Source: Bog-473 sp963744225
Lineage (GTDB): Bacteria; Actinomycetota; Acidimicrobiia; Acidimicrobiales; RAAP-2
Direction of reading: 5' to 3'
NCBI GenBank assembly: GCA_963744225.1
Contig: CAVUSV010000004.1
Span: forward strand, 2,108,001-2,172,000
DNA: 64,000 nucleotides
The position numbers and the translations under genes are program-made. Positions 24,965-33,757 of the stretch are shown here, piece by piece. Below the pieces are notes generated by a model. That model worked only from the letters and a program-made list of their open reading frames with translations. It did no database searches and was not told the DNA's origin. How positions within the stretch are numbered: the stretch's first letter is position 1; every line of letters begins with the position of its first letter.

Positions 24965-25729
24965 TCAGCTGAGGAGCACAGTACGTAGGGATTCGATCGT
25001 CCTCTGATCCATTCCGCCGAGTCCACAGAGATACGCCTCGATCCCGCCATAGGTGGAGTCCAGGCGACCCAAGGCATTCTCCATCGCCCACCGCGGCGTG
25101 CTGAGAATCCCAATGGCGGCATCCCGCGCGATTCCTCCCGAGACGAACAGATCGACGACGTGTGGTATCTGGTCGGGTCCGCTGTAACGAGACGTCAGCT
25201 CATAGTCGTCCAACACGGTGTCACGATCAACGCCCAGACAGCTGAGCAGCAAGGCAGCGGTCATTCCGGTTCGATCTTTGCCGCCCATGCAGTGAAACAT
25301 CACTGGGCCTTCGCAGTCTGCTAACTCTGAGAAGAGATCGCCAAACACCGGACCAGCCACCTCGAGCATCCGGCAATAATCCTCGAAGAGCCAGCGCTCT
25401 CCGTCACCTCGATCCCTCAATGTGTTCACGTCGCTGGCAAATACAGGCCCGCTTGGCAATTCCCTATGAACACATGGCCGCGGTCCCGGATCTGCATCAC
25501 GCTCTGCATCACGGCGGAGGTCGTAGATCACACGGATACCCAGGGCGTCGAAGACTTCAAGATCAGCTGCCGTGAAGTTATGCGGACTGTCGGATCGAAA
25601 GACCCGCCCCCAGAGGATGTCTGCACCCGATTCGGTGCTGTAACCACCGAGGTCTCGAAAGTTGTTCACACCCACAAAGGGCAGCCGGCGGTGGCCAACT
25701 TCCGCCGCCGAATCGATCGCCTCCTGCAC
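24965..25729 (-). CDS. Tyrosine-protein phosphatase (Y_phosphatase3 type)
   Basis: 254 residues from GTG 25729 (VQEAIDSAAEVGHRRLPFVG). The catalytic P-loop HCMGGKDRTGMTAALLLSCL (H-C-x-x-G-K-D-R-T) identifies the family that includes bacterial dual-specific and lipid phosphatases such as mycobacterial PtpB. VNNFRDLGGYSTESGADILW is the family's N-terminal signature. The exact start is uncertain because the open frame runs back into the CBR. Cytoplasmic unless exported by an unseen route. Confidence 0.85.
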   Translation of the reverse strand: MQEAIDSAAEVGHRRLPFVGVNNFRDLGGYSTESGADILWGRVFRSDSPHNFTAADLEVFDALGIRVIYDLRRDAERDADPGPRPCVHRELPSGPVFASDVNTLRDRGDGERWLFEDYCRMLEVAGPVFGDLFSELADCEGPVMFHCMGGKDRTGMTAALLLSCLGVDRDTVLDDYELTSRYSGPDQIPHVVDLFVSGGIARDAAIGILSTPRWAMENALGRLDSTYGGIEAYLCGLGGMDQRTIESLRTVLLS

Positions 25730-25801
25730 GGTCCGAAAGGGTAGTGCCAGAGCGTGACGCTGAAGCGGCCTGAAGGCTGACCGGCCGATCAGCCACGCCC
25801 A

Positions 25802-25821
25802 GGGCCGCGAACTGGGGCACC
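25802..25821 (+). repeat. CBR, plus orientation
   Basis: GGGCCGCGAACTGGGGCACC; one G of CCGGCG missing. Confidence 0.8.
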
Positions 25822-25833
25822 CTAACAAGTAGG

Positions 25834-26544
25834 TTGCTGCTCGTGGCTCTCTCGAGGCTGCCGCAGATTGACCGTCTCGTCCTCGCGACCGTGACCACGG
25901 TGCCAGAGTGGCACCCCGAGTTCGACACGTTCGAGCCCTTTCCGGTTCATGCGTGGCTCATTCGACATCCTGACGGGGCCATCTTGGTGGACACTGGTGT
26001 CGGAGTGGGCAACGAAGCAATCGACGGGTGGTACCAGCCACACATAACGCCGCTGCTCGACGCCCTCGGCGGAGCTGGCGTCGTACCCTCCGACATCGCC
26101 GCAGTGGTCATTTCGCATCTGCATTTCGACCACTGTGGTCAGCAGGAGGTGCTGTCTGCCCAGGTCTACGTGCAGACCACCGAGTTCGAGGTGGCCCAGA
26201 CACCGGGCTACACGGTGCCGGAGTGGGCAGCGATCCCCGAAGACCGATTGCGGCTAGTAAACGGAGACCAGGTAATCGCCGAGGGGGTCTCCCTCTTGTC
26301 CACACCAGGCCATAGCCCGGGCCACCAGTCGGTGCTGGTGGAGGCGGCGGGCGAGCGCGTCGTGATCGCAGCGCAGTGTGCCTTTAGAGCACCAGAGCTG
26401 CGTACCGGCGAACCTGTGGCTTCGAACTGCCACGATGAAGCCTGGGAGGTTGATGCACGGGACTCCCTCGCACGTCTCCGGGCGCTTGCTCCCATTACGG
26501 CATATCTCAGTCATGACCCGGAGATCGTGGTAATCGACACGTGA
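25834..26544 (+). CDS. Metallo-beta-lactamase-fold hydrolase (AHL-lactonase-like)
   Basis: 236 residues. VVISHLHFDHCGQ is the H-x-H-x-D-H motif; LSTPGHSPGHQSVLVE gives the next His, and YLSHDPEIVVIDT the last. FPVHAWLIRHPDGAILVDTG is the usual first domain of N-acyl-homoserine-lactone lactonase-like enzymes, but AHL cleavage is only a suggestion. The central VVIAAQCAF lacks the usual Asp (normally G-D). Starts 13 bp after a CBR. Confidence 0.8.
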   Translation: MLLVALSRLPQIDRLVLATVTTVPEWHPEFDTFEPFPVHAWLIRHPDGAILVDTGVGVGNEAIDGWYQPHITPLLDALGGAGVVPSDIAAVVISHLHFDHCGQQEVLSAQVYVQTTEFEVAQTPGYTVPEWAAIPEDRLRLVNGDQVIAEGVSLLSTPGHSPGHQSVLVEAAGERVVIAAQCAFRAPELRTGEPVASNCHDEAWEVDARDSLARLRALAPITAYLSHDPEIVVIDT

Positions 26545-26550
26545 CCCGGA

Positions 26551-26597
26551 CTGCCCAGTGCTTCTCGAAACTGCCCCACCTCCGGCGTACGGGGATG
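26551..26597 (+). repeat. CBR, plus orientation, full-length copy
   Basis: CTGCCCAGTGCTTCTCGAAA then CTGCCCCACCTCCGGCGTAC and GGGGAT. Both arms present. Confidence 0.8.
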
Positions 26598-26629
26598 GTT
26601 TCTTTCATCGGATGAGCGGGTCAGAGGAC

Positions 26630-27130
26630 TCAGTCGTGATTCGACGACAAGGTCCCGCTCGAGGCTGTCCCAGATGAGCGACGCTCACGGGCTTTGCGGG
26701 CTGCTCGGTGACTGCCAAGGCCAAATAGAGCCACGGTGCCCAATGCGGCACCAACCGCGAAGCTCCGGATTGCGGCGTTCTCTCCTCCGAGGTTGACCGG
26801 GCTACCAACTGGGGCGATTCCCAACCCTTCGGAAAGGCCGAAGACAATCACGATCAGCGACATCGCCATCAGTATGACAAACCCGGGGTGATCTCTGAGG
26901 TTCCGTGTTGGAGGTGACCACCTCACTACGAGCGTCACCAAGGCCACCGCGACCACAGTTCCGATGGCGAAAGTGAGCCAGGAGCTGGCCGAGGAAGGTG
27001 GATACGTGGCCAGAACGAAACCATCGCGTGCGGCGATTCCGCTCATGAACGTGGCGGCCGCTGCGTAGCGCAGCCAGGGATGGCGGTTCATCAGTTCAGC
27101 CAACCGGACCGCTCGCGAGGATTGGCTCAC
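26630..27130 (-). CDS. Membrane protein (166 aa)
   Basis: Four hydrophobic segments: YAAAATFMSGIAARDGFVLA (weak), WLTFAIGTVVAVALVTLVVR, FVILMAMSLIVIVFGLSEGL and SFAVGAALGTVALFGLGSHR. The tail is basic and Ser-rich. Family not recognised. Confidence 0.65.
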   Translation of the reverse strand: MSQSSRAVRLAELMNRHPWLRYAAAATFMSGIAARDGFVLATYPPSSASSWLTFAIGTVVAVALVTLVVRWSPPTRNLRDHPGFVILMAMSLIVIVFGLSEGLGIAPVGSPVNLGGENAAIRSFAVGAALGTVALFGLGSHRAARKARERRSSGTASSGTLSSNHD

Positions 27131-27175
27131 CCCGCAAGTATCCCATTAGGCATCAGGGTCACTCCGTTGCGCCGC

Positions 27176-27195
27176 CAACCGGCGATCGGGGACAC
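27176..27195 (+). repeat. CBR, plus orientation
   Basis: CAACCGGCGATCGGGGACAC. Confidence 0.8.
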
Positions 27196-27325
27196 CCTTC
27201 TCGACGAGCTGAGCCTCCCTCCGTGGGATAGTGCAGACGTGGCAACCTGGAAGGTGGGTCCTGACCGCAAGTCGTGAGACTGCGACGATGGTCGCCACAC
27301 TGAGTGCGGACATCGTCTCGGAAAC

Positions 27326-27868
27326 GTGGGTCATGTCCTTCGCAAACTGGACACACCGCGGATCACTCTCTGCCAGTGCGACTGCCACCTGCGCTGTGCC
27401 ATCGCTTCAGACGAAGACATCCCTGAGAGCACGTGGTGTGAGCTGTGTCACTGCCCTGGTGCTGAAGAGTCCAAGCCGTGGCACTGGGCATGGAGTGAGG
27501 AGAGAGCCACCCGGAAGCGGACCACCAAGGAAATCGGCGCCTCAATCGACACAACTAGCGGCAAGAGTCGGGCCGAGTTGAGGACCGAGTTGGAGATTGC
27601 CTACCAACAGAGGGGCATCACGCCGGAACCATATGAGCTAGACGCGATATCGAGTGCCATCGAGGCCGCTACCGGGCCTCCCCACCTAGCGGTTCCGCGG
27701 ATGCTTGGATCCTTGGGTCGGCTGGTCTCGAACGCCGTCAAGGACTTCCGTAGGCTGGACGAGAGTTCTTCATCATCGCTGGTGGTGAGCCGGCTGCACT
27801 CGGGTGCACTGACCTCATATGACGACAACGCGTCGGCTGGGGCGTTGAGCCGACTACCCACCTCGTGA
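27326..27868 (+). CDS. Hypothetical Cys-rich protein (180 aa)
   Basis: N-terminal cysteine cluster ITLCQCDCHLRCAIASDEDI and WCELCHCPGAEESKPWHW, compatible with a zinc site; then a basic linker and a helical C-terminal part with SGKSRAELRTELEIAYQQRG. No family recognised. The distance to the next gene is short (79 bp) and I see no clear CBR there, so this and the following glycosidase may share a cassette. Confidence 0.6.
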   Translation: MGHVLRKLDTPRITLCQCDCHLRCAIASDEDIPESTWCELCHCPGAEESKPWHWAWSEERATRKRTTKEIGASIDTTSGKSRAELRTELEIAYQQRGITPEPYELDAISSAIEAATGPPHLAVPRMLGSLGRLVSNAVKDFRRLDESSSSSLVVSRLHSGALTSYDDNASAGALSRLPTS

Positions 27869-27946
27869 CAACGATTGCGAGTCGTCGCTGGTGAGCCCAA
27901 GTCCTGGGTGCGTTGCCTCGGCCCATAAACCCTGACGTGTGTTAGC

Positions 27947-29555
27947 TTGCCGACCGGCCGAAATATCGAGGATTGGACTGAGGTGCTCCCTGCGAGGCGG
28001 TGGCGGCGAGGTGGAATCGCCGTGTTTGTCCTCCTCATGTTTCTCTCAGCAGTCTCAAGTAGCTCCTCGAATGCGTCACCTCGAGCGCAAGCGGCCACGC
28101 CATCCCAGGTCGGACCTGTGGGCGACGTTGGTCGATGGCTTACCGATCCGTGGGGCCGAGTCATCACGATGCACGGGCTCGACCTTGTGTGGAAGACGGA
28201 TCCCTACTACCCACCCGCCTTTTCGATTCAGGACGCAAAATTCCTCGCCCAAGATGGGTTCAACGCGGCGCGGATCGGTTTCATTTGGGCCGGTGCCGAA
28301 CCCAAGCCGGGGCACTACGACACCACTTACATCAACCGCATAGCCCATATGAATGCGACTCTGGGCAGATACGGCATCCGCACACTGGTCGATTTTCACC
28401 AGGACAACTACTCAGCAACGTACGGAGGAGACGGTGCGCCAACTTGGGCTTCCATTGACTCGAACTGCGCGCCGCCAGTGGATGCCTGCAACAAGACGCT
28501 GCAGGCGTTCCAGAACTTGTGGGACAACCTTCCGGTCGGAGGTGCCGGACTCACCCAGCGATTCGAAGGGGCCTGGACCCGTGCCGCTGCGGTATTGCGA
28601 GATGCGCCAAATGTGCTCGGATACGACGTGTTCAACGAGCCCTACGCTGGGTCCGCCACGGGTTGTGCCATTTTCAGTCCGTGCCCGAGCTTCGAGCAAG
28701 GCCAACTGGCGCGATTCTACCGAAACCTGATTGCCACCATTCGAAGCCAGGACAAGACCCATTTGGTGTTCTACGAGCCCGTTCCCCAGCTAGCTGCCAA
28801 CGCCACTTCCCTTCCTGCACTTCTGAGCTCCGACTCAGAACTCGGATTCACCTTTCACTACTATGCACGGGACTGCGATGACGTCCCCCAGCCCACGACA
28901 GAGGCCGGCGCGGTGAGCCAGGACCTTCGTTGTACTCCCGAAGAGAGTACGGGCCTCCACAACGGAATCGCCTACGCAACCCGCGCTCGGTGTTCCAGCC
29001 TTCCTTGGCGAGTTCGGCGACAGTACCAACGACACTGACAACGCCAACATGGTCGACTTGGCCGGCGCACGGTTTCTAAGCTGGACCTACTGGGAGTACT
29101 ACACGACCAAAGACAGCGTGTCGCCCGGACTGTTGACGAACGATGCAAAGCCCGGTTCGGAGGCCAACGCCAGCCAAGCCCGTCTGAACGACCTGGTCGT
29201 ACCGTACGCTGAAGCCATCGCCGGAACCCCTGGGACCTACTCGTTCGATCGGGCGCAGTCTGTGATGCATCTGTCATACAGCACGAAGCCTGTCGCACGC
29301 CATCTGCTCTGCCCCGGTGCCGTGACGGAGGTGTTCGTACCACGCCGCGTGTATCCCCACGGTTACCAAGTGCAGGTAACCGGAGCCAGAGTCGTGTCAC
29401 CCCCCACCTGGCCGTGGATCGAACTTGCCGCGCTGCCAGGTTCTCAATCGGTGACGGTCACCGTAAGTCCGGGGTCCGGGTCCACGACTCAGATTCCCAC
29501 AACCGCGATAGACCCCCGAAGCCCTACACCTCCTTGTGTTCCCAAGACGCATTGA
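27947..29555 (+). pseudogene. GH5-type glycosidase (endoglycoceramidase-like), frameshifted
   Basis: The first frame starts near 27947 with an N-terminal anchor (GIAVFVLLMFLSAVSSSSSN), then WLTDPWGRVITMHGLDLVWK, FNAARIGFIWAGAEP and the acid/base block GYDVFNEPYAG. It falls out of frame near 28980. The next frame carries the nucleophile block PAFLGEFGDSTNDTD, then LSWTYWEYYTTKD and a C-terminal beta domain to 29555. A single extra C at ACCCGCG explains the break. Would be an exported glycosidase of the GH5 endoglycoceramidase-like group. Confidence 0.8.
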
Positions 29556-29631
29556 GAGTTCTTGCGAGGATCCTGCTACGGGTCGTTTCGGGACCGTCTT
29601 GGGCAATATTGGATCGTCACCGATAGGGGAT

Positions 29632-29748
29632 CCCCCTTTCAGACCGTCATTCGGGCCATGGGTGCCCCAAAACACTCGAACGGCCGGGGCTCTAGAGGTC
29701 GCCCCGTTGTGCCGAAGTGTCCCACCCTCCCGGCGTATGGGGGCACCC
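29632..29748 (+). repeat. CBR, plus orientation, extended (~117 bp) copy
   Basis: Core arms GCCCCGTTGTGCCGAAGTGT and CCCGGCGTATGGGGGCACCC (29701-29748). Upstream similarity to the 13933-14050 copy covers CTTTCAGACCGTCATTCGGG and GAACGGCCGGGGCTCTAGAG. AGAGG / CCTCT extends the outer stem. Confidence 0.9.
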
Positions 29749-29794
29749 TCTGGACGCATTGGCAGGGCAGACCCCAAGGGACAGACTTGCGGTG

Positions 29795-30441
29795 ATGGAG
29801 CCCTTCGATACCTCGATCGTGCGCGCCGCTTATGACACCGTGGCCGAGGACTACGCGGAGGCGTTCGCCGATGATCTCCTACAGCTCCCGCTAGATCGCC
29901 AGGTCCTTGACAGGGTCGTCCAGCGGATCGCTGCCGGAGAGTCCGTTCTCGACCTCGGTTGCGGTCCTGGCCAGGTTGGTCAGTACCTTGCCGAACGCGG
30001 ACTGGTCGTCGTTGGAATGGACCTGGCGCCACGGATGCTCCAGGTGACGCGCCGACGCACTGGGAATGGTCGCATGGCTTGTGGCGACATGCGCTCGATG
30101 CCCTTTCGTTCGGGGGCGTTCTCGGGCGTCGTCGCGTACTACTCAGTTCATAACCTTCCACGACCGGCGCTTCGGACAGCGTTTGCCGAGATCCACCGAT
30201 CCTCAAACCGTCCAGTTCGTTCGTCGTCGCCACCCATTTAGGGGAGGGAGAGGTGTACAGCAACAAGTTCCTGGGACACGACATCGAGACCGTTGGAGGC
30301 ATCCTCTACCGTGACGACGAATTGCTTGCGCTACTAGACAGCCACTCGTTCTTGGTTGAAGAGGTTCGCTATCGCGACCCGCTGCCTCACGAGCACAACA
30401 CTCAAAGGATCTACCTGAGCTGCCGGCGAGCAGACACATGA
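29795..30441 (+). pseudogene. SAM-dependent methyltransferase, frameshifted
   Basis: ATG 29795 opens MEPFDTSIVRAAYDTVAEDY with motif I VLDLGCGPGQVGQYLAERGL, VVGMDLAPRMLQVTRRRTGN and VVAYYSVHNLPRPALRTAFA. After EIHR near 30198 the frame is lost. The next frame gives ILKPSS...VVATHLGEGEVYSNKF and YRDDELLALLDSHSFLVEEV to a normal end. One base missing between CACCG and ATCCTC explains it. Confidence 0.75.
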
Positions 30442-30473
30442 CTGTTGGCTCGACACCACCGTGGTTGCCTCAC

Positions 30474-30493
30474 TCCCGGCGTATTGGGGCACC
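30474..30493 (+). repeat. CBR, plus orientation
   Basis: TCCCGGCGTATTGGGGCACC. Confidence 0.9.
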
Positions 30494-30637
30494 CGATCTG
30501 GACACAAGTTGTCAAGGTCTTGGGTGAACGTGCCGATGACCTCACCCGTGGCGGCAAGCAGTCGTGGGTGGGTGAGCGAATCAGCGGTATTAATGAGTGA
30601 TGTATCGCAGCGTGTCCAACTTCGCCTCGGGCTAAAG

Positions 30638-31285
30638 ATGAGCAGGGCGCTATTCGGAGCAGTTGCATTCGCTGGAGCGGCAACACTGTTCGTTTCCAGC
30701 AGTCCAGCAGCAGGCGCATTGACTCCGGCTAAGACTGTGTGCAACAACGCCATTGCGAGCCACAAGACCCTCAACGCCAAGCAGATCATCGCTTGCAAGG
30801 TGGCCAAGATCAAGGTGCCGAAGAAGGCGACTGCTGCTGCTGCTCAGCATGCTTCTGCTGCGGCTACTCGCCAGACGTTGCCCGACTCTTGCACCCTGCT
30901 CACCTCATCAGATGTCAGCGGACTGGGTGTGTCGGCCGGCCCGACCCTAGGGCCGAAGCAGACTGCGACCGACGCCCTTCCCGAGTCAAGCTGCACGTGG
31001 GGTTCGGCGATTGATGCCACCGGCATGGTGTCGGTCGTTGTGTCGACCCCGCACAACGGAGCGGACGCAGGCGATCTCCTGGCTAACGGCGCAAACGGGA
31101 CATCGGTGAGCGCTGGGCCCGACGGCAAGTTGCTGGCACGTGCGGTCATCGCGGGGGGAGGCGGAGTCGGCAAGACCATCATCTTCCACAAGTCGGGGAT
31201 CACCGTTCTCGTCGCCAAGGTTGGGGACAACGTCGACGACGGGGCACTGACTGCCGCGGCAAACTCGGCGGCAGGGCGCCTCTAG
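30638..31285 (+). CDS. Secreted protein, DUF3558-like
   Basis: 215 residues from ATG 30638: signal peptide MSRALFGAVAFAGAATLFVS...AAGA, then an Ala/Lys-rich helical linker (KTLNAKQIIACKVAKIKVPK), then a domain with LPDSCTLLTSSDVSGLGVSA and ESSCTWGSAIDATGMVSVVV. The C-x-L-L-x-x-x-D-v...C-x-W pattern recalls DUF3558-type exported proteins. The earlier in-frame extension crosses a CBR and is rejected. Function unknown. Confidence 0.7.
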   Translation: MSRALFGAVAFAGAATLFVSSSPAAGALTPAKTVCNNAIASHKTLNAKQIIACKVAKIKVPKKATAAAAQHASAAATRQTLPDSCTLLTSSDVSGLGVSAGPTLGPKQTATDALPESSCTWGSAIDATGMVSVVVSTPHNGADAGDLLANGANGTSVSAGPDGKLLARAVIAGGGGVGKTIIFHKSGITVLVAKVGDNVDDGALTAAANSAAGRL

Positions 31286-31522
31286 ATGGTTGATCCCTAA
31301 TTCACCGTCACAGCAAACGTTTCACCCGTGTCCATCGAATTGGCTCAGCTCCAGCGAGCCGTGAGATCCTTGAGGACGCCTGCCGCCCCCGCCGTGCGTG
31401 AGGACTCCCCGGCGGCCACGATGGGAGATGACAACGCCTATCGACCGGCCTTCGGCGCGCGTGATCGTCATCGACGCGACCGAGAACGACCCGTCGACGG
31501 GGATTACGAAAGGCTGACGCCG
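31286..31522. other. Cassette interval with degraded short frames
   Basis: A GTG at 31328 opens SIELAQLQRAVRSL, and a different frame ends with RPSARVIVIDATENDPSTG then a stop. They look like two ends of one small broken plus-strand gene, but no family is recognisable and no single frame spans the interval. Confidence 0.3.
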
Positions 31523-31542
31523 TACCGGCGTACGGGGACACC
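31523..31542 (+). repeat. CBR, plus orientation
   Basis: TACCGGCGTACGGGGACACC. Confidence 0.85.
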
Positions 31543-31553
31543 CTTGGATAGAG

Positions 31554-32006
31554 CTAGGAAGAAGGCGGGACCTCGGTCATAAGTGCGGTGAGCAGCCCTT
31601 CGAAGGAGCGCGCAAACTGCTTAGCGGCCCATCGCCTGACTTCCGCAACGCCGCCGCCCTCGTCGCTTTGCATGTCCACTCTGACAGTCGTTGCGGAGGG
31701 ACCAATTGACACGAGGTTGACGGTCACCTTCATCGGCCGTGATCGCACGGGTGACCAAATCCCCAGCATCCGATACCAAGTTCGGGAGCCACAACTAAAA
31801 CGAAGGGCTTTATCCGACGCTTCGACTTCTCCAGCCCATCGTGCACCCCACTGACGGGCAGCTCTTGAGAGTCTGTCGGATAGGTCCGATGGATTTCCTC
31901 GGGCGACCCATTCCTCCGTTCGACGGTTCGAGCCAGAGAAGTCACGCCATAACTTGCGGCCCCGGCCGCATTCGACCGCTCGGTCTTCCATATCGACCAT
32001 TCTCAT
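31554..32006 (-). CDS. Hypothetical protein (150 aa)
   Basis: Strands MKVTVNLVSIGPSATTVRVD then a final helix AEVRRWAAKQFARSFEGLLT suggest a SRPBCC-like second half, but the N-terminal half (Arg-rich, ERGRG...) is unusual and the start is uncertain. A start nearer residue 40 is possible. No family assigned. Confidence 0.5.
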   Translation of the reverse strand: MRMVDMEDRAVECGRGRKLWRDFSGSNRRTEEWVARGNPSDLSDRLSRAARQWGARWAGEVEASDKALRFSCGSRTWYRMLGIWSPVRSRPMKVTVNLVSIGPSATTVRVDMQSDEGGGVAEVRRWAAKQFARSFEGLLTALMTEVPPSS

Positions 32007-32063
32007 GGCTCGGCATACCTCGGCGGGGGCTTTACTCGGGGGCGGCTTTCATCTGACGCCTGA

Positions 32064-32112
32064 CCCGGTCGTGCCGCAGAGTGGCGCCCCAGCCCGGCGG
32101 ACTGGGGCACCC
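32064..32112 (+). repeat. CBR, plus orientation, full-length copy
   Basis: ACCCGGTCGTGCCGCAGAGT, GGCGCCCCAGCCCGGCGGAC, then TGGGGCACC. Confidence 0.85.
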
Positions 32113-32222
32113 GCAGGTGACCTTCAGTCCAAGTCGGTACGCGGCCCGCTTCTTGCTCCCGCAACCTCCAACACGAGGACACGAACCTCCCGGCCCTCAG
32201 GTGTCAGGAACGCTGTCGGAGT

Positions 32223-32438
32223 TCAGTCGCCGTCCTCGTACTTGAAAGAAACCTTCACCCTGGCTCGATACGCCTTGACCTTCCCGTCCTCGAGCTGGAG
32301 GTCGAGTTCAGCCACCTCGGCGATTCGAAGGTCACGCAACGACCCGCTTGCCTTGGCCACCGCCGCGCTGGCGGCCTTCTCCCAGGATTCCCCGCTCGTA
32401 CCTACGAGTTCTATGACCTTGTACACGCTCTCGGCCAT
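32223..32438 (-). CDS. Dodecin family protein
   Basis: 71 residues, the usual dodecin length. SVYKVIELVGTSGESWEKAA, AVAKASGSLRDLRIAEVAEL and VKAYRARVKVSFKYED match throughout. Dodecins assemble as dodecamers that store or buffer flavins (or CoA in actinobacterial forms); the aromatic residue that stacks on the flavin is often Trp/His in the strand where this protein has Arg-Ile, so the ligand is uncertain. Cytoplasmic. Confidence 0.92.
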   Translation of the reverse strand: MAESVYKVIELVGTSGESWEKAASAAVAKASGSLRDLRIAEVAELDLQLEDGKVKAYRARVKVSFKYEDGD

Positions 32439-32585
32439 GACAAGCTCCTCTCTTCTCGATGTTGCTTAGAGACTAAGCCGCCCTGGACGCTGCTTTCACC
32501 GGCGGTCAAACATCAACGTGGCGCCCCGCATGGCCTTCGGCGGATCCGATCTACTGTCTCGCGGAGGCTGTCTGGTCCCGCCCAA

Positions 32586-32604
32586 AGCCGGCGTTCGGGG
32601 GCAG
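32586..32604 (+). repeat. CBR, plus orientation
   Basis: AGCCGGCGTTCGGGGGCAG. Confidence 0.85.
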
Positions 32605-32648
32605 AGCTTCTTACAAGTTCCCCCAAGGCGTCGACGCTTGTCGCTACG

Positions 32649-32693
32649 GCAAGGTGACCCTCCCCCTGGTATTGCGGTTCTCCGAGTTGAACT
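32649..32693 (+). repeat. Variant repeat left of pdxH
   Basis: AAGGTGACCCTCCCCCTGGT then ATTGCGGTTCTCCGAGTTG. It matches a second copy at 33393-33433 on the other side of pdxH. It resembles a CBR core lacking the CG of GGCG. Confidence 0.6.
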
Positions 32694-32712
32694 TGTGCCT
32701 ACGGCCAGGTTG

Positions 32713-33318
32713 TCAGGGTGACAACCGCTCGATGCCCCAGCTTCCGAACTGAGCCTGGTAGCGGAACCGATCGTGCAGGCGGTCCGCTCCTTCCTCCCGC
32801 AATTCGACGACCTCAGGCCGGATCCGGTAGCCGCCCCATCGAGGGGGGCGCGGTGGCCCCGTTTCCTCGGGAAACGCTTCGGCCAGTTCGGCCACCCGTT
32901 CTTCGAGCACCGCTCGACTCAAGACCACCTCGCTCTGGTGGCTTGCGACGGCGCTACGACGAGCCCCTGGCGGCCGCGACCACCAGTAGGCGTCCGACTG
33001 ATCGTCATCGACCTCCTCCACTGCTCCAGTCACCCGGACCTGTCGGTGCACTGGGAGGAACCAATGGAAGAGGGCAGCGGCGAATGGATTCGCCCTCAGC
33101 ACCCGGCCCTTGTCGCTTTCCCGGTCGGTGTAGAAGACGAGACCTCGGTGCTCGAGGCCTCGGAGCAGCACCATTCTCGAGGACGGGCGCCCATCGGTCG
33201 TGGCTGTGGCAACGGCCATCGCCTCGGGCATGGGCTCGCCAGCTGACCGCGCAACCTCGAGCCACCGTGACAGCTGGGTCATCGGATCGGGATCAACGGA
33301 CGCTTCGTCCACGGCCAC
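32713..33318 (-). CDS. pdxH: Pyridoxamine 5'-phosphate oxidase
   Basis: 201 residues from GTG 33318 (VAVDEASVDPDPMTQLSRWL). FMN-binding and family motifs: PEAMAVATATTDGRPSSRMV, GLVFYTDRESDKGRVLRANP, AALFHWFLPVHRQVRVTG, WWSRPPGARRSAVASHQSEV and the PROSITE-type end WGGYRIRPEVVELREEGADR...RLHDRFRY. Converts pyridoxamine or pyridoxine phosphate to PLP in the cytoplasm. A long in-frame upstream extension is not supported. It is flanked by variant repeats as well as by normal CBRs. Confidence 0.92.
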   Translation of the reverse strand: MAVDEASVDPDPMTQLSRWLEVARSAGEPMPEAMAVATATTDGRPSSRMVLLRGLEHRGLVFYTDRESDKGRVLRANPFAAALFHWFLPVHRQVRVTGAVEEVDDDQSDAYWWSRPPGARRSAVASHQSEVVLSRAVLEERVAELAEAFPEETGPPRPPRWGGYRIRPEVVELREEGADRLHDRFRYQAQFGSWGIERLSP

Positions 33319-33392
33319 AGTCTGCTCGCTCCGGGGTAGTGGGTCAGTTTGAGATCGTGGACGCCTGTCGCACGAGTTGCCGCCAGGGGCCT

Positions 33393-33433
33393 GGCAGGGT
33401 GACCCCCGGTATTGCGGCTCCTGCGCGTTGGAG
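33393..33433 (+). repeat. Variant repeat right of pdxH
   Basis: CAGGGTGACCCCCGGTATTG then CGGCTCCTGCGCGTTGGAG. Partner of 32649-32693. Confidence 0.6.
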
Positions 33434-33512
33434 CGGGAGAACGGATTCGATCTCTGCACTTCGGGGATGAGTGGGTTGTGCCGCTCGCGAAAGTGACCAC
33501 ACCGAGGCACGG

Positions 33513-33560
33513 TGTGCCGGAATGTGCCCACCGAACCGAACCATTGGCGAAGTGGGCAGG
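33513..33560 (+). repeat. CBR, plus orientation, full-length copy
   Basis: TGTGCCGGAATGTGCCCACC, then CATTGGCGAAGTGGGCAGG; right half has one inner change. Confidence 0.7.
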
Positions 33561-33757
33561 ACCCTCGATGCCCTCTCCCAGGATGCAGACAAGCTGCAGC
33601 CCCCTTCGGACCCATGGCGCATGAACCGATTGCTGGATAGAAAGTGAGCCTGGTTCGGGTGTGGATACGGACACATGCAGGAAGGAGCCTCCGAGGTGCC
33701 AAAGGTGTTCTGGAATCGTGAGCCACTCAAACTCCTGGCTCGGTGATGGGAGGGACA

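Larger units (their letters stand above)
33319..33757. other. Long gap between pdxH and the SDR gene
   Basis: About 440 bp without a convincing gene. It holds the second variant repeat (33393-33433) and a full CBR (33513-33560). Open frames here are shadows rich in Arg/Ser/Pro. Confidence 0.5.

Noticed and set aside
27947..27970. Repeat between 27326-27868 and the GH5 gene (GACCGGCCGAAATATCG)
   Set aside because: Shares only CCGGC.GAAAT and lacks the GGGGCA arm.
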